44,725 nucleotides of DNA from Mnemiopsis leidyi (GCA_000226015.1 JH152843.1:104168-148892); one strand, 5' to 3'; counted from the stretch's first letter, positions 31,381-41,888 are shown. The notes: generated from the sequence alone by a model not told the origin. A program made the numbers and translations.

Positions 31381-33391
31381 CACGAGATTTTGACAAGATG
31401 CGATATCCGTCTCGCCAGGAGAGCAGCAAGCTGCGAGCCGGGCCGTGCGTGAGTCGGGTGACACCTTGACAAACGAGATTATATCCGTCTATCGTTTTAA
31501 CGAAACCTTGTCTGACATTGTCCGACCCTCATTCTCCCGGAGAATAAATTGACGGGAGGGTGCGCGCTGCTGTACAAAACAAAACGTTACAATTTCTTGA
31601 AATTTGTAAGCTTTCCTCACTTATAAATCTAAAGAGTTAATATGTCTTAGCTCACTTGCTGTTAGTGTTATCTTATTCCATAATTATTAGTACCGAATCA
31701 AAGAATTTTGTTCTTTGTTGAAATCTCGATGCATATGCATTGTCTGTAAGGCCACCACAATCAAATATATTGGTTAAGGTTCATATTTCAGTCTAGTCGT
31801 GAGCTAACTCCATGTATGAAGCAGTTCAAGGGTGCGGAAGAAGCATACAGCAATCCCATCAATCGTCTGGCTGTCAACTTCTAACATGGCAGTTGTTCCG
31901 ATATGCATATTCACAGCATTAATAAATATACTATCCATATAGAGTAAATTGTCTGTTACTAGAATGATCAGACATGCATTTATCCTCACACTTTATGGTA
32001 AAATGCATAGCCAACTAATTTGAACAACGAAAAGCTTACCAGTATTAGCGAGTAATGCAAATAAAAAATTGACGTTTAATGATACTTTGTTGCTTTTATG
32101 ATATTTCTATACTTTTACTTCTCGGAAGGTTATTTTTGAAATGAATATTTATTTTTTCTCCTTGGACTAACAATGTCATTTTTAAATACGCATTGTTTAT
32201 ATGTTTTCTTCCCATGACATATTTTAAACGGAAAGATATATTGCTATTTTATTGTTATATTGCAAACGAGAAAATAAAAACTTGTTTAACTTAAGCTTTG
32301 AGCGCTTATTGAGCGCTTCGCGCGCGCCCCAAGTCGTAGCAGCCACGCGCGGAGTATGCGTAAGCACCTGGCCTGCTCCTGCAATTTGTCTGACTTTGTC
32401 CGACCAGCTTTCCACTTACACCTAACCAAATGCTTACACACCTAGATAGGTGAAAGGTGTCTGACTTTGTGTCTGATTGCTGATTTTGTCCGATATACCC
32501 TTAACGGGCGATACAATGCGCGTCTAGAATTTTTTCGAAATGCCTGAAATGATATATGCGTGAGAGCGTGTGTAGTGTGATGGTCGCGACAGTAGGTTAT
32601 CAGCCTACAATCCGACCCTCATTCTGCATTCGAAGGAGGATAAAATTCCCGGAGAATAAAATGACGGGAGGGTGCGCGCGCCTGCTGTACAACTTTTCCT
32701 TAACCAGTATATATACGTATACTTGCTTTTATGTTTAACTAGAGCTTTCCGGTTACCGGGCGTTGCGCGGCTCTTTCTACGCGGCTCTCTCCTCGTTTCC
32801 CTACGTTTGGGCAACAATTAGCCTGAGGTCCCCAGGCAACTTCCCGGGTACGCTCAACGCTGCACTTAAAACTTAAAACATGACAATTCGAATGAGGGTC
32901 GGACAAAGTCAGACAACCAGGCCAGAAATGCGTGAGAGCGCGTGATGGCCGCGACAGTTGGTTATCAACCAACAAGCCTGAAGCCGAGATCAAACCAAAT
33001 AAAATAAAACTCATTGAATTGTTGACGAGATTATATCCGTCTTTGAGCTGCGAGAGTCGGGTATCACCGCGACAAATTGAATTGCTGACTAATTACGCAA
33101 AGGTAAAGGGGCTTTGATTTGTAGGTTGATAACCTACTGTCGCGGCCATCACGCGCTCTCACGCATCGCCCGTTAAGCTTTGATATAAACGGCAGTGCAC
33201 TTGGTTGTGTGGCGAACTGTTAAAAGCCATACACAATTAAGTCCTGACCTTGCTAATGCCAGCATTGCAAGACATTATATCCGTCTTTGTCAGACATTGC
33301 CTGACCTGCTGCCGCCCCATACTTTCAATTGAAAATTTAATTTGAAAATTGAAAATGGGCCGCAACGCAAGGCAAATCCGTCAAACGTTTT

Positions 33392-33593
33392 AACGAACAC
33401 CAGGAGACCAGCAAGCTGCGAACCGCACGCGAGTCGGGTAACACCTTAACAAAAAGATATAAGCCTTATGTCACATGTGTCATTACCGGCCGACAAAAAA
33501 TCTTAATTAACAATTAAATTCTACTTGGCCACTATATAAGTATAAGACATGGTTAATAGAGTTTTATTTCTATTTCTTATTTTTTTTCCTTTG
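33392..33593 (+). repeat. 202-bp direct repeat, left copy
   Basis: Nearly identical to 35094-35294, from aacgaacaccaggagacc to ttttcctttg. The pair flanks about 1.5 kb that holds LINE fragments and an assembly gap. It does not begin TG or end CA as most LTRs do. Confidence 0.9.
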
Positions 33594-33891
33594 TTGGTCA
33601 AAAGTGTCCCATACTGATATCTTAAATTATAGCCTTGAGAATATAGACTGGAATTATTCATGTGAAGAAATGACTTCTGAAATGATGTGGAATGAGCTCC
33701 AGGCAAAGTTTGATTCTATTTCTGGAATTGTTCCGATGTCGAGGTTTGACTCCAGTAATAGACCATTGAACTTACCCTGGTCAAATTCTGCACTGAAGCG
33801 CATGAGAAGAAATAAAGATGTAGCATGGAATGATTTTATTAAGTCTCCACCAGAAAGAACTATACTTATGCTTTTACGAAGAAAACTGTAC
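33594..33891 (+). pseudogene. LINE ORF2 fragment (endonuclease-RT linker region)
   Basis: An open plus-strand segment reading LPWSNSALKRMRRNKDVAW and LMLLRRKLY, typical of the linker between endonuclease and reverse-transcriptase domains of CR1/L2/Jockey-like LINEs. It is cut off at the left by the end of the direct repeat and at the right by the 10-N gap, so neither catalytic domain is present. Confidence 0.6.
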
Positions 33892-33901
33892 NNNNNNNNN
33901 N
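33892..33901. other. assembly gap (10 N)
   Basis: Ten Ns. LINE-like coding sequence runs into the gap on the plus strand from the left and on the minus strand from the right, so the join may be a misassembly or a real inversion. Confidence 1.
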
Positions 33902-34813
33902 TCCCTTGACAGAAAATTTGCCTTCCTATCAGCTGCACATAAGTCCTTGTTAATCCAGTGGCCACTAGCTGTTTTGTGGCCTTTGCCATCTTTACTCCAC
34001 TCATTCACCAAGTCTTCATCTTTAAGCTTGATTATAAGTGGTCTACAATAATCTGGCTTGGATTCGTCAATTTTCCCTGCCCTCCAACACACTTCGATGT
34101 CTTTAGCAGGTATTCCCAAAGAACTACTGCAGAATTTCAGGTCTTCTTTTTTCTTGTCTTCTGGTGCCAATTCCTTTTTCGGTTCTGGTGTGTTGAGAAC
34201 AACAACGTTGAACTTCCTTTCTCCCGTTCAACCTTGTCAGCATCTAGTTGTCTGACCACACTTTCAACAACTTTTTTGGAAGATTGTGCAATAGCAGCCT
34301 CTTCAATAACGTTTTCTGGGCAGTTCTGGCGGCATCTGCATAACTTTTGACCACATGTTCCACATCTTCCTTTGAACATACTGACTCAGACAGCACATTC
34401 CTCACAGCATCTTCGATAGTGGCCTTGATTACAGGTTGGATGGCATGAAGCTCATCCCTAACCATGACTTTTATTGTCCCACAGTCATTTGTTTGGTTAA
34501 ATTTGGGTGTTGTGTCCTTATATGAGTATGGACAGGTGAAACAGTCTTGACACTTCCAATTCACCAATAACTGCACCATATCTTCTTTCAGTCCACCCAA
34601 ACCAACACAACACAAATGCCAATACTTATTACAGCTCTCACATTCAACAGAAAGCTCTTCGTCAATGTAACTCTTGCAAGGACAATAATCGAAATCGTCA
34701 TTACATATATCACCTGAGTCTGGACGAGGGTTCTTCTTAGGGCTTTTAACAACCTTCTTGGGTCTTCCAACAGCTCCACGTTTTTTAGTCGTCTTGACAT
34801 CGACATCGGTCAT
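33902..34813 (-). pseudogene. LINE ORF1-like protein with PHD finger, frameshifted
   Basis: Starts at 34813 with a Lys-rich N-terminus (KKRGAVGRPKKVVKS). A PHD-like zinc finger follows (CPCKS, ECESCNKYWHLCCV, WKCQDC). The frame then breaks near 34330 and again near 34200. Later frames continue with an RRM/CTD-like ORF1 region (FCSSSLGIPAKDIEVCWRAG, PLIIKLKDEDLVNEW, GHWINKDLCAADRKANF) and enter the assembly gap. PHD-bearing ORF1 proteins are known in CR1/L2-type LINEs. This is a decayed copy and not a host chromatin gene. Confidence 0.65.
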
Positions 34814-34995
34814 ACCTCAAATTATTTGTATAATAGTAGTGTTGAAAGTATTAAAACTGTGCGTCTAGAATTTCTTCGAAAGGCCAGAATTGCGTGCCAG
34901 GCCAGAAATGCGTGACAGCGCGTGATGGCCGCGACAGTAGGTTATCAACCTACAAATCCTTTTACCGTTCTAACGCAACTGGAAACGTCTCGTTC

Positions 34996-35094
34996 TTGAC
35001 GAGATGATATCCGTCTAACGTTCTAACGAAACGAGGAGAGCAGAAAACTGCGAGCCGCGCGAGGAGAACGTTAGACGGATAGTCATCTCGTCAA
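34996..35094. repeat. long inverted repeat (29-bp arms, 40-nt loop)
   Basis: Arms 34996-35024 and 35065-35094 are perfect complements except for one extra base in the right arm. They include the tatccgtctaacgttct word of the mosaic family. The structure is directly adjacent to the right-hand 202-bp direct repeat. Confidence 0.92.
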
Positions 35095-35294
35095 ACGAAC
35101 ACCAGGAGACCAGCAAGCTGTGAACCGCACGCGAGTCGGGTAACACCTTAACAAAAAGGTATGAGCCTTATGTCACATGTGTCATTACCGGCCGACAAAA
35201 AATCTTTATTAACAATTAAATTCTACTTGGCCACTATATAAGTATAAGACATGGTTAATAGAATTTTATTATTTATTTATTATTTTTTCCTTTG
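35094..35294 (+). repeat. 202-bp direct repeat, right copy
   Basis: Counterpart of 33392-33593. Differences are scattered substitutions (e.g. ctgcgaac/ctgtgaac, gatataagc/ggtatgagc) and a small length change in the T-rich end. Confidence 0.9.
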
Positions 35295-35567
35295 CAACTA
35301 AATATTAACCAACTTGTTCAGTTATTGTAGCAAAGAATGTAAACGAAGTATACAGTCAAGAATTTGTGTGTTTCACCGTCTAGCAAAACGAATGATTTCC
35401 ACTTAATATAAATTTCCACCTCCAAAAATTGCAAAATTGTCCATATTTTTGTACACCAGCATCTTTTAGTAACCTAATAGCACATCAGTTGGTGACCTGC
35501 ACTACCTAAGTATGTTGTTGAGTTATGGCCAAGCTTAGAAAATGTTATTTGTTAAAATTTTTCATTT

Positions 35568-35822
35568 GGGTTGGTGGTGTAGTGGGATCTACCCCGACTT
35601 TCTATGCAGAAGATTTGTGGTTCGATTCTCTGATCCGTCAATCCTAGAGGAGTGCGCTAAGGGCATTTGCCTATGCAATCTTCTTCGGTCCACTCAGCCA
35701 AATGACCGGGAAACCGTGATTGAGGGTTAAATGAGGAGGGTCTCCGTTATTAGATCTAGAATCTTCCTGGAGCCCCTTCAGTATAACTGTAAAAGCCTGG
35801 GTACAGATATAACAAATACGAA
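35568..35822 (+). mobile_element. tRNA-derived SINE, copy 1
   Basis: The head carries an RNA polymerase III A box (TGGTGTAGTGG, 35575-35585) and, 33 nt later, a B box (GGTTCGATTC, 35619-35628), the spacing of a tRNA. A unique body of about 190 bp follows (words ctagaggagtgc, ttgcctatgcaatcttctt, gagggtctc), ending near ctgggtacagatataac. A clear homologue lies inverted at 36676-36895. Confidence 0.75.
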
Positions 35823-35829
35823 ATTTGTA

Positions 35830-36670
35830 TGAATGGTACAAAATAGGTTTTAATCGTTTGTAAACTTCATAGTTAAACTATGTAAACTTTATAGCTACCA
35901 GTAATTTTGAGCTGATTTTATTGTTTGCCTGGCACCTTCCTTTGTTTCTCCGACAAATAAGAAAACATCTTGAACTAACGCTCTACCTAGCGTAACCTCT
36001 AAATGTGTAAGTACAATCTTTGACAGTACGTTTATAGGCATGTAGCTGTTGATAGTTTGAGACTCATTTGGCTTGATCGACATGCTTAGCAAAAATGATT
36101 TGACAATCTTCACTCCCAATGAAAATTCAGTGCTCTATTGGCCATTGGGGTCTAAAAAGGGTGGTTGTTAGCCAAAAGCCTAATGGTTCCAAATCTCAGC
36201 CTCTTGTAGTGCCTGCTAGCATCTGTTGGCACTTGGCAGAACTCTCCTAAAAATGTCGATATTTTCACCAATTAGACTTTTAACTTTTTTTATTCTATTA
36301 ATTGTTAAATGAAATGATTTTAATATGATTTTTTGTTAATATTTCGTTTTAGAAAAAAGACTTGGAAGTCTCTATAACATTGGGTAGCCCTCTATTGGAA
36401 TTTTTTTTACCTGTGTTAATTGGGCGCCTCAGGTCATTCAGACCTACTGCGTTGGTTTCAAAGTTCACAAAATGTTAGCAAATGACCTTTTTGGGCATCA
36501 ATGCTGAACATTGATTGAAGTGCAGTTTACCTGATATTGACAAAGGATTAAGTGATGCTGTGTTTGTGATAGGTGTGAAATTTTATTTCCATGTTTAAAT
36601 TTTGCTGGGAATTCTAATTAACTAATACTGTTAATCCCACCTCAAAAGTGCTCCATGTGGTGTTTAATAT
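35830..36670. other. intergenic between two SINE copies
   Basis: No supported gene. A 74-codon minus-strand frame (36119-35895) contains some protein-like sequence (INVLSKIVLTHLEVTLGRAL) but no splice or family evidence. It may be another mobile-element remnant. Confidence 0.35.
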
Positions 36671-36675
36671 TATTA

Positions 36676-36895
36676 GTTACACCTGTACCCAAGCTTTTAC
36701 AGTTGTACTGATTGGGTACCTGGAAGACTTTGGTTCGTTCAATAGAGACCCTCTATATTTAACTCTCAATAGTGGTTTCAGGGTCATATGGCTTAGTCAA
36801 CCAAAGAAGATTGGATAGGCAAATAGTGCACTCCTCTAGGGTTGACAGATATGGGGATCCTAACTCCAACCTCCTGCATAGGAGAGTGGGGTGAA
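36676..36895 (-). mobile_element. tRNA-derived SINE, copy 2 (5'-truncated)
   Basis: Reverse-complement homologue of 35568-35822. It shares ctatgcag, ccctagaggagtgc, ttgcctatccaatcttctt, gagggtctc and the 3' ctgtaaaagcttgggtacag. The A-box head is missing and the B box is degraded, so it is an older or truncated copy. Confidence 0.72.
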
Positions 36896-37422
36896 AACTT
36901 AATTCTCAATTTTGTTGTTGTTTGTCTCAAGGTATATGGTGCATTGCTAAGTGATATTATTATATCCATGATGATTCCATTCTACAGCTACAATGTAAAC
37001 CCTGTGGCAAACAATTGAATCACACTAACAGCTTTTACTCAAGGTTGGTGAACTTTAAAAAATCTTTTTCTCTTTATTGAATTTTCTAACTGATAACATA
37101 TTCACCATTATAGACTTTGGACTTGCTCAATATATATATTTAAGACTAGTGTTTGGTAAAATTAGCTCTTTAACATGCGTGACTTGCTGGTGTATATCTT
37201 TCGGAGTCTGCTGTTTAAAGTCTGCATAATCTTAGATGGCCCTTAGACTCTTTTTTGTATCATATTTTGAACCCTGATATGCTGCCTCCATGCGTGCATT
37301 TTGCTAAATCTTAATTTCTCAACTCCAAGAAATATGTATATTTTTTGCATCTTTTAATGAATGTTTTTGTTGCTCAGAGTAGATGTACTTTCAGTGAATA
37401 GTGAAGTGTGTGTCTGTGTGAA

Positions 37423-37812
37423 ATGAGTGGTGCCAGTAGAACCTCTAGTGTCCCTGCCAATAGTGAATCTTCCTCCATGAACCGACGCTCTTCCTTCCAT
37501 TCCAACACCCTACGAAGGAAACCTCTTGCAAGACGTGCAAGCATTTCTGCTGATCCTGCATCTCTAAAGGAAAATGCAAGAAAACGAGCTGAGGAAAAAA
37601 GGCTAGCTGAAATAGAACGTCAGAAAATGATAAGAAAGAGAAATGCTTTAAGTAGAAAGCTGGATTTTGATCCTGAGATGATGAGATGCTCCACTGCTGT
37701 GCCTTCAAGCTCATCTGGTTCTTTGAATAGTGTCACTAGCAGTGGCAGCAGCCAACGACAAAGGTCTTTAGTGTGCTATATGTGGGATTTACAACATGCA
37801 CCAACGATTTGA
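37423..37812 (+). CDS. Ser/Arg-rich protein or first coding exon, unknown
   Basis: 129 codons from ATG 37423 to a TGA. An acceptor-like tttttgttgctcag ends at about 37378 in the leader. The protein has Ser-rich ends with basophilic kinase-type sites (MNRRSSFHS, LARRASISADP). A charged helix in the middle (ENARKRAEEKRLAEIERQ) resembles microtubule-associated coiled coils such as MAP7, but it is too short to assign. The reading may really leave the exon at CAAAG|gtcttt (about 37762), in which case the final 16 residues are intron. It is the first plus-strand gene candidate after the minus-strand train. Confidence 0.55.
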   Translation: MSGASRTSSVPANSESSSMNRRSSFHSNTLRRKPLARRASISADPASLKENARKRAEEKRLAEIERQKMIRKRNALSRKLDFDPEMMRCSTAVPSSSSGSLNSVTSSGSSQRQRSLVCYMWDLQHAPTI

Positions 37813-37819
37813 TCTTTAT

Positions 37820-39880
37820 GTTATTTATTTGTTTCTTCATTTTACAATCAATAACGATGCAAGCCTGAAATGAGTTGCCTTCATATTATATTGAATTTGA
37901 ATAAAAATTCACACAGCAATACAGAAACATTCATAAAAATAACATGTGAAGCTTCAAAAGTGCTCCGAGTGATTATTGTGATAAATTACACTCTAGAAGA
38001 TAATAAGGAGAAAATTGCTAGATAAAAGTTACAATTAAAGTCGGTAAAAGCAACTGATTTCAGACAGGCATTTTAGTCGTTTTTATCCTTGAAACCTTGT
38101 GATTGTGGCAGTTTGTTTGATATCGCTTTTTAAAAAATCGAACTTGCAGCAGACTCCATATTTAAGCTCACAGGTACCATTGTTAAAAGCCGGTGGATAC
38201 CATGGAGTAATTTCCATCTTCTTTTTAGCCGTCATTCGCAAAAGATTTAGGTCCAGCATAAGAAATCTATGAGATTGATTACAATGCTGTCTGAAGATAC
38301 GACATCAAAAAATCTTCTCCTCTCTTTACCCCCCTGAATTTTGTGGATGAAATTAAATAGCCCCATTTTTCGTATTGGAAATTTGGAGAACTTTCTTTTG
38401 CTCCTGTCCAGATGGACCAAACATGTCACAGCAACAACTCTTTTTTCGCATGGATGAAATGATATACTTTACCTTTATTCATATAACAGGATAAAATTGA
38501 TTGCCTTACCTTATACAATTGACAGACCCACAAACCTGATTATGTGCTCTATGAATAATAATAAATTTGCCAGCATTAATATCTTATATATCCCTAGCTA
38601 ATATATCTGTACTAATATATCTGTACTTATACTAATCGTCAACTATTTGTCTAATGTCTTCTGTATAAATACAATGCTGCTAGGCACATCACTTGACTGC
38701 GTGTAATTGTTCTGAAGAAGAAACTTGAGAAGGGAAACTTACTGCGTTCAGTATGATAACATTTATGGTGAAGCCTTTAATTATCATTTAAATGATGAAA
38801 CACTTTATCCTCTCTAAGTCGATCTAAGAACAGGACTGCTATGTCAAGTACAACACGGTAGTTGCTGTCCTGTACCATATAAATACATGATACCTACTAT
38901 TTCGCAACACTAGGATGAATTGCAGCACTACTCACATAACATAACATCACGTGCCCGCAGTGAAGTAACTCAACTTCAGAAACACTTCACCCCTGCTATT
39001 CACCCAGCATACATTTCTCAGACAACGTTAACGACCAGACATGACCTAAAGATAAACACAACTTGAGTTATACAGCGGTATCACCTTACCTTCCTTTATA
39101 CACTACACGACCCCTACATGCTCACTTCAAATCTATATCCTACTCAGTATACACACACACCAGCCTTTCTTTGTGTCTGCTACAGCTGCTGTGATATTCT
39201 TCTTGCTGTCGATATAAATATCCAATCGTGTACAGTTACACAATCTTGATGTATCAGTTTACCAAACCTGATTTTAAGAAATGGGTTAATTAAGGTTTGC
39301 CAAGTTAAAATGACACAAATCAATTAAAAGATTGCAAGAGAAAGTATGGTGAGATGAAGTTGTTTTACAAAATAATGAAAAAAAGGGGAAAAAGGGTCGC
39401 ATTTTTTCTTATGTGGCAGCAAATGACCAACGCTTTCTCGTGATAAAACTGATTTGTGACCCCATTCTTTTAGGTATTGTTAAAATATAACACATAAACA
39501 AATGCCTCTCAGATTACATTAAACTTAAAAGTCTGATTCTAATATGATGCACTACCCGTTTTTTACCCTATGTACCTTTGTAAATGTAAAACCATATCAA
39601 TGTTTTCCTAAATTGAGATTTGATTAATGAGGTTGTAATCTCTGTATGTTGTATGTAGAGTGTGTGATAAGATGTATACTTATTGGGAGAGCAGTACTTA
39701 CATTGCCTTGTAAATTAATTAGTTTTCTTGCTCCCAGTGTAGTACTTACATTCCTTTACAATTCCATCATGATCATGTCTTAAAAGTAAAGTAAATATAA
39801 CAAACTTGTTTACAATGTAACATGTTAGTAAATGTGTACTACACAAATGTATTTTATCTAGTTCAGTACACACCTAGTTC
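37820..39880. other. intergenic, no gene seen
   Basis: About 2 kb, AT-rich, with no coding exon I can support on either strand. Short frames here lack splice context and composition bias. Confidence 0.4.
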
Positions 39881-39942
39881 AGTCAACAACAACACTTCAA
39901 TCTCTCCCGGACTGGCAGCTCGTCACAGTTTCCTCTCCAAAC

Positions 39943-40035
39943 ATTGGCTCGCTCCAGCTCAAACACGTGATCACAACAACGCAATCATATTGGCTGCCTA
40001 TGTCACGTGCCTACAATAGTGATCGCCTATTGGCT
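39943..40035. promoter_or_regulatory. E-box/CCAAT promoter module, duplicated
   Basis: Three ATTGGCT boxes (inverted CCAAT; 39943-39949, 39989-39995, 40029-40035) and two CACGTG E-boxes (39964-39969, 40004-40009). Each CACGTG start is exactly 25 bp before the following ATTGGCT, giving a 40-bp module repeated in tandem. The surroundings are GC-richer than the flanks. At 40164-40169 an ATG is fused to a perfect donor (ATG|gtaaga), a possible first-exon end on the plus strand. In animals CCAAT boxes bind NF-Y and CACGTG binds MYC/USF-type bHLH factors. Confidence 0.55.
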
Positions 40036-40539
40036 GGCTGTGTCCGGTAACTGTACCGGTGTACAACTTCCTTCCCCTGCCTGCGTGTTCGAGCCTGTAA
40101 ACACACGTTGTTATGGTAACTACATCCTGTCGTCATCAAATTTGTTGTCGTCATTTTGTCGTCATGGTAAGAACTAGATAACTCGACAGCATTTTAAAGG
40201 ACTTCATCTAAGAGGTGTAAGACGATAAGCTAGCAACTTTGGATAAATAAGTGTCTGATACAATTGTTTTGAATTTGATTAAAATTTACACAGCAATACA
40301 TATATAATCATTAAAGTAACGTATGAAGCTCCAAAATTGCTGTGAGGGATTAGCAAGTCAGTCAATTTGACTGTTAGTAGCCAACCCCATTAAGACCTAA
40401 AATATGATATACTAGTAATAAATAATCATTAAATTTGTAATAAATTGAAGGGCTTATTAAACTAAATAATCTGTAGAAAATATGGTCTCACCAAAGAATT
40501 ATTTATTCATTGTGCACAAACATTTTATATTTCACAAGA

Positions 40540-40640
40540 ATATACTCAGTATACACTACACAATATACACAGTATACACTATGTAATACACACAGTATAC
40601 ACTATATAATACACACAATATACACAGTGTATACAATACA
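40540..40640. repeat. imperfect 20-24 bp repeat (cacagtatacactat)
   Basis: Four to five irregular units built from acacagtatacacta and atacacacaatat. AT-rich, non-coding. Confidence 0.8.
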
Positions 40641-40844
40641 AACTGGTTCTGCTAAGCTGCCTATAACACGGAAGTGTACAAGCCATTAAGAATCTCTCTC
40701 TACTCTCTAGAATAGGGTGATTCTAGCTCTTATATTGTGTAGCAACTGTAACGTGTGATGCACAAAAAACATGAAGTGCACTGGGTAGACTATAATATAG
40801 TAGATTTTATTTCATAGTACCGAGGTTCAACTTAGACATAAGCC

Positions 40845-41180
40845 TTAATACAATTCACGGTGGGACTTGACTTTAACACGATGTGTGTAGATTATTAGAT
40901 AATTTTCACAAATGTGCACATCAATGTTATCTTCGTCCTTAACAATAAAACATGAAAAAGGTGTTTTGAACCTGAAAATGCAGCATTGCAAAGCTTTATC
41001 ATTTACGAGAAATTGGACACACTCTAAAATTACCATATCTAAAAATAGATGTCTCGTTGGTCGTACCTGAATTAAATAGTGAATATCCTCTACGTTGTCC
41101 CACCTAACATGGGCTCCTACACAGCTGCTACTAGGTATATGTAAGGTTTCCAAGTACGATATATTCAACAGACCCACGGA
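40845..41180 (-). CDS. unrecognised C-terminal exon candidate
   Basis: About 110 codons open to a TAA. The sequence looks genuinely coding (LLNISYLETLHIPSSSC, GAHVRWDNVEDIHYLIQ, RPTRHLFLDMVILECVQF, CENYLIIYTHRVK). Acceptor-like aactag lies at about 41181. I cannot name the family. It is probably the end of a minus-strand gene with the exon at 41503-41734, although direct joining of the two with the sites I see does not keep phase. Confidence 0.45.
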   Translation of the reverse strand, partial: SVGLLNISYLETLHIPSSSCVGAHVRWDNVEDIHYLIQVRPTRHLFLDMVILECVQFLVNDKALQCCIFRFKTPFSCFIVKDEDNIDVHICENYLIIYTHRVKVKSHRELY

Positions 41181-41502
41181 GTTACATTCTAGTTACAACA
41201 AATATTTGTAGAGCTGTCGAAATGTCAGGCGTTCCTTCACCAACTATTAGAACCCAGCCCACCTTGCTGTTGGAATGTATTGTACATATATGCTCCAGAA
41301 TGTATTGTACCTACACTCCTCCCGTGTAGGGGGGCATTGACCATGAAACTTACAATGAAACGCTGGAATTTGCCCCATGGTCAATGGTAAAAAAAACTTG
41401 ACCAAGCCCATAAAATTTTGATCATTTGACCACAGTAATTCTAAGAATTTGATGGTCATTTGACCATGACCATGACACCCGGATGTAGGGTAATCATCTT
41501 AC

Positions 41503-41734
41503 CCCCACTTCCTTGAGTAATGTACGTTCCAACACTTTCTGCTGAGGTCTGCAGAAATCACTCTTACACACTACACAATGTTGAAACTTGTAAAGTGTTG
41601 ATTTACTTTTAGTCCAGAGTAAATACCGTACATTCCACAATACGTATTTTGTAGGTTTTACATCCGACTCTGACGTATGTATGAGTCCCAATATGTTCCC
41701 AGTTTTGCCGTCAGTGTTATAGAATGTAGGGAGT
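41503..41734 (-). CDS. unrecognised internal exon candidate
   Basis: Open frame reading LPTFYNTDGKTGNILGLIH, YVLWNVRYLLWTKSKSTLY and CVVCKSDFCRPQQKVLER, ending at a strong donor (GTGGGG|gtaaga). A CxxCKSDFC cysteine cluster is visible. The 5' edge is uncertain because 31-bp tandem copies of the exon start (ctacattctataacac) lie at about 41718-41812 and bring in-frame stops. The family is not recognised. Confidence 0.5.
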
Positions 41735-41812
41735 CTTGTTAAATTGTGTTATAGAATGTAGAGAGTCATGTTAAATTGTGTTATAGAATGTGTAGAATGT
41801 GTAGGAAGTCAT
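41718..41812. repeat. about 31-bp tandem copies at an exon edge
   Basis: Three units of gtgttatagaatgtag with variable tails (gagagtcatgttaaatt). They duplicate the apparent start of the exon at 41503-41734. Confidence 0.8.
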
Positions 41813-41888
41813 GTTAAATTCTTTCATAGCTATCTGAGGCAGGGGCTTAAACTTATCAAAACTGCTGCAGACCCTTCTAGATGTTTCT

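Larger units (their letters stand above)
32577..34958. repeat. hairpin module, four copies (one inverted)
   Basis: Cores at 32592-32608, 32957-32973, 33121-33137 (inverted) and 34937-34953. Each is preceded by gatggccgcgaca or a close variant. The core has 7-bp arms around an ATC loop. Two copies are gtaggtt/aacctac, one is gttggtt/aaccaac (both arms changed together), and one is gtaggtt/agcctac (one G-T wobble). The flanking gtgatggccg resembles the 5' part of a tRNA-Ser/Leu, but no matching B box is visible. Confidence 0.8.
31385..35294. repeat. mosaic of a shuffled, inverted repeat family
   Basis: A set of GC-richer words recurs in different order and orientation: tatccgtct (31390, 31480, 33035, 33275, 35008); gcaagctg(c/t)gaaccg or gcgagccg (31421, 33410, 35043, 35111); gagtcgggta with acacctt and acaaa; ccgaccctcattc (31519, 32612, inverted at 32886); and cggagaataaa with tgacgggagggtgcgcgc (31540, 32656). 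No long open frame belongs to these words, so they look like non-autonomous or broken mobile-element pieces repeatedly inserted and rearranged. Confidence 0.75.

Noticed and set aside
31181-33117. Several 60-90 codon ORFs in the repeat mosaic
   Set aside because: No consistent frame, splice context or family signature; they span the repeat words.
34244-34813. Host PHD-finger chromatin gene
   Set aside because: The frame breaks twice, downstream sequence matches LINE ORF1 style, and it sits in a repeat mosaic next to a LINE ORF2 piece.
32577-34958. tRNA-Ser gene from the gtgatggccg words
   Set aside because: Only the 5' part is tRNA-like; no anticodon arm or B box follows.
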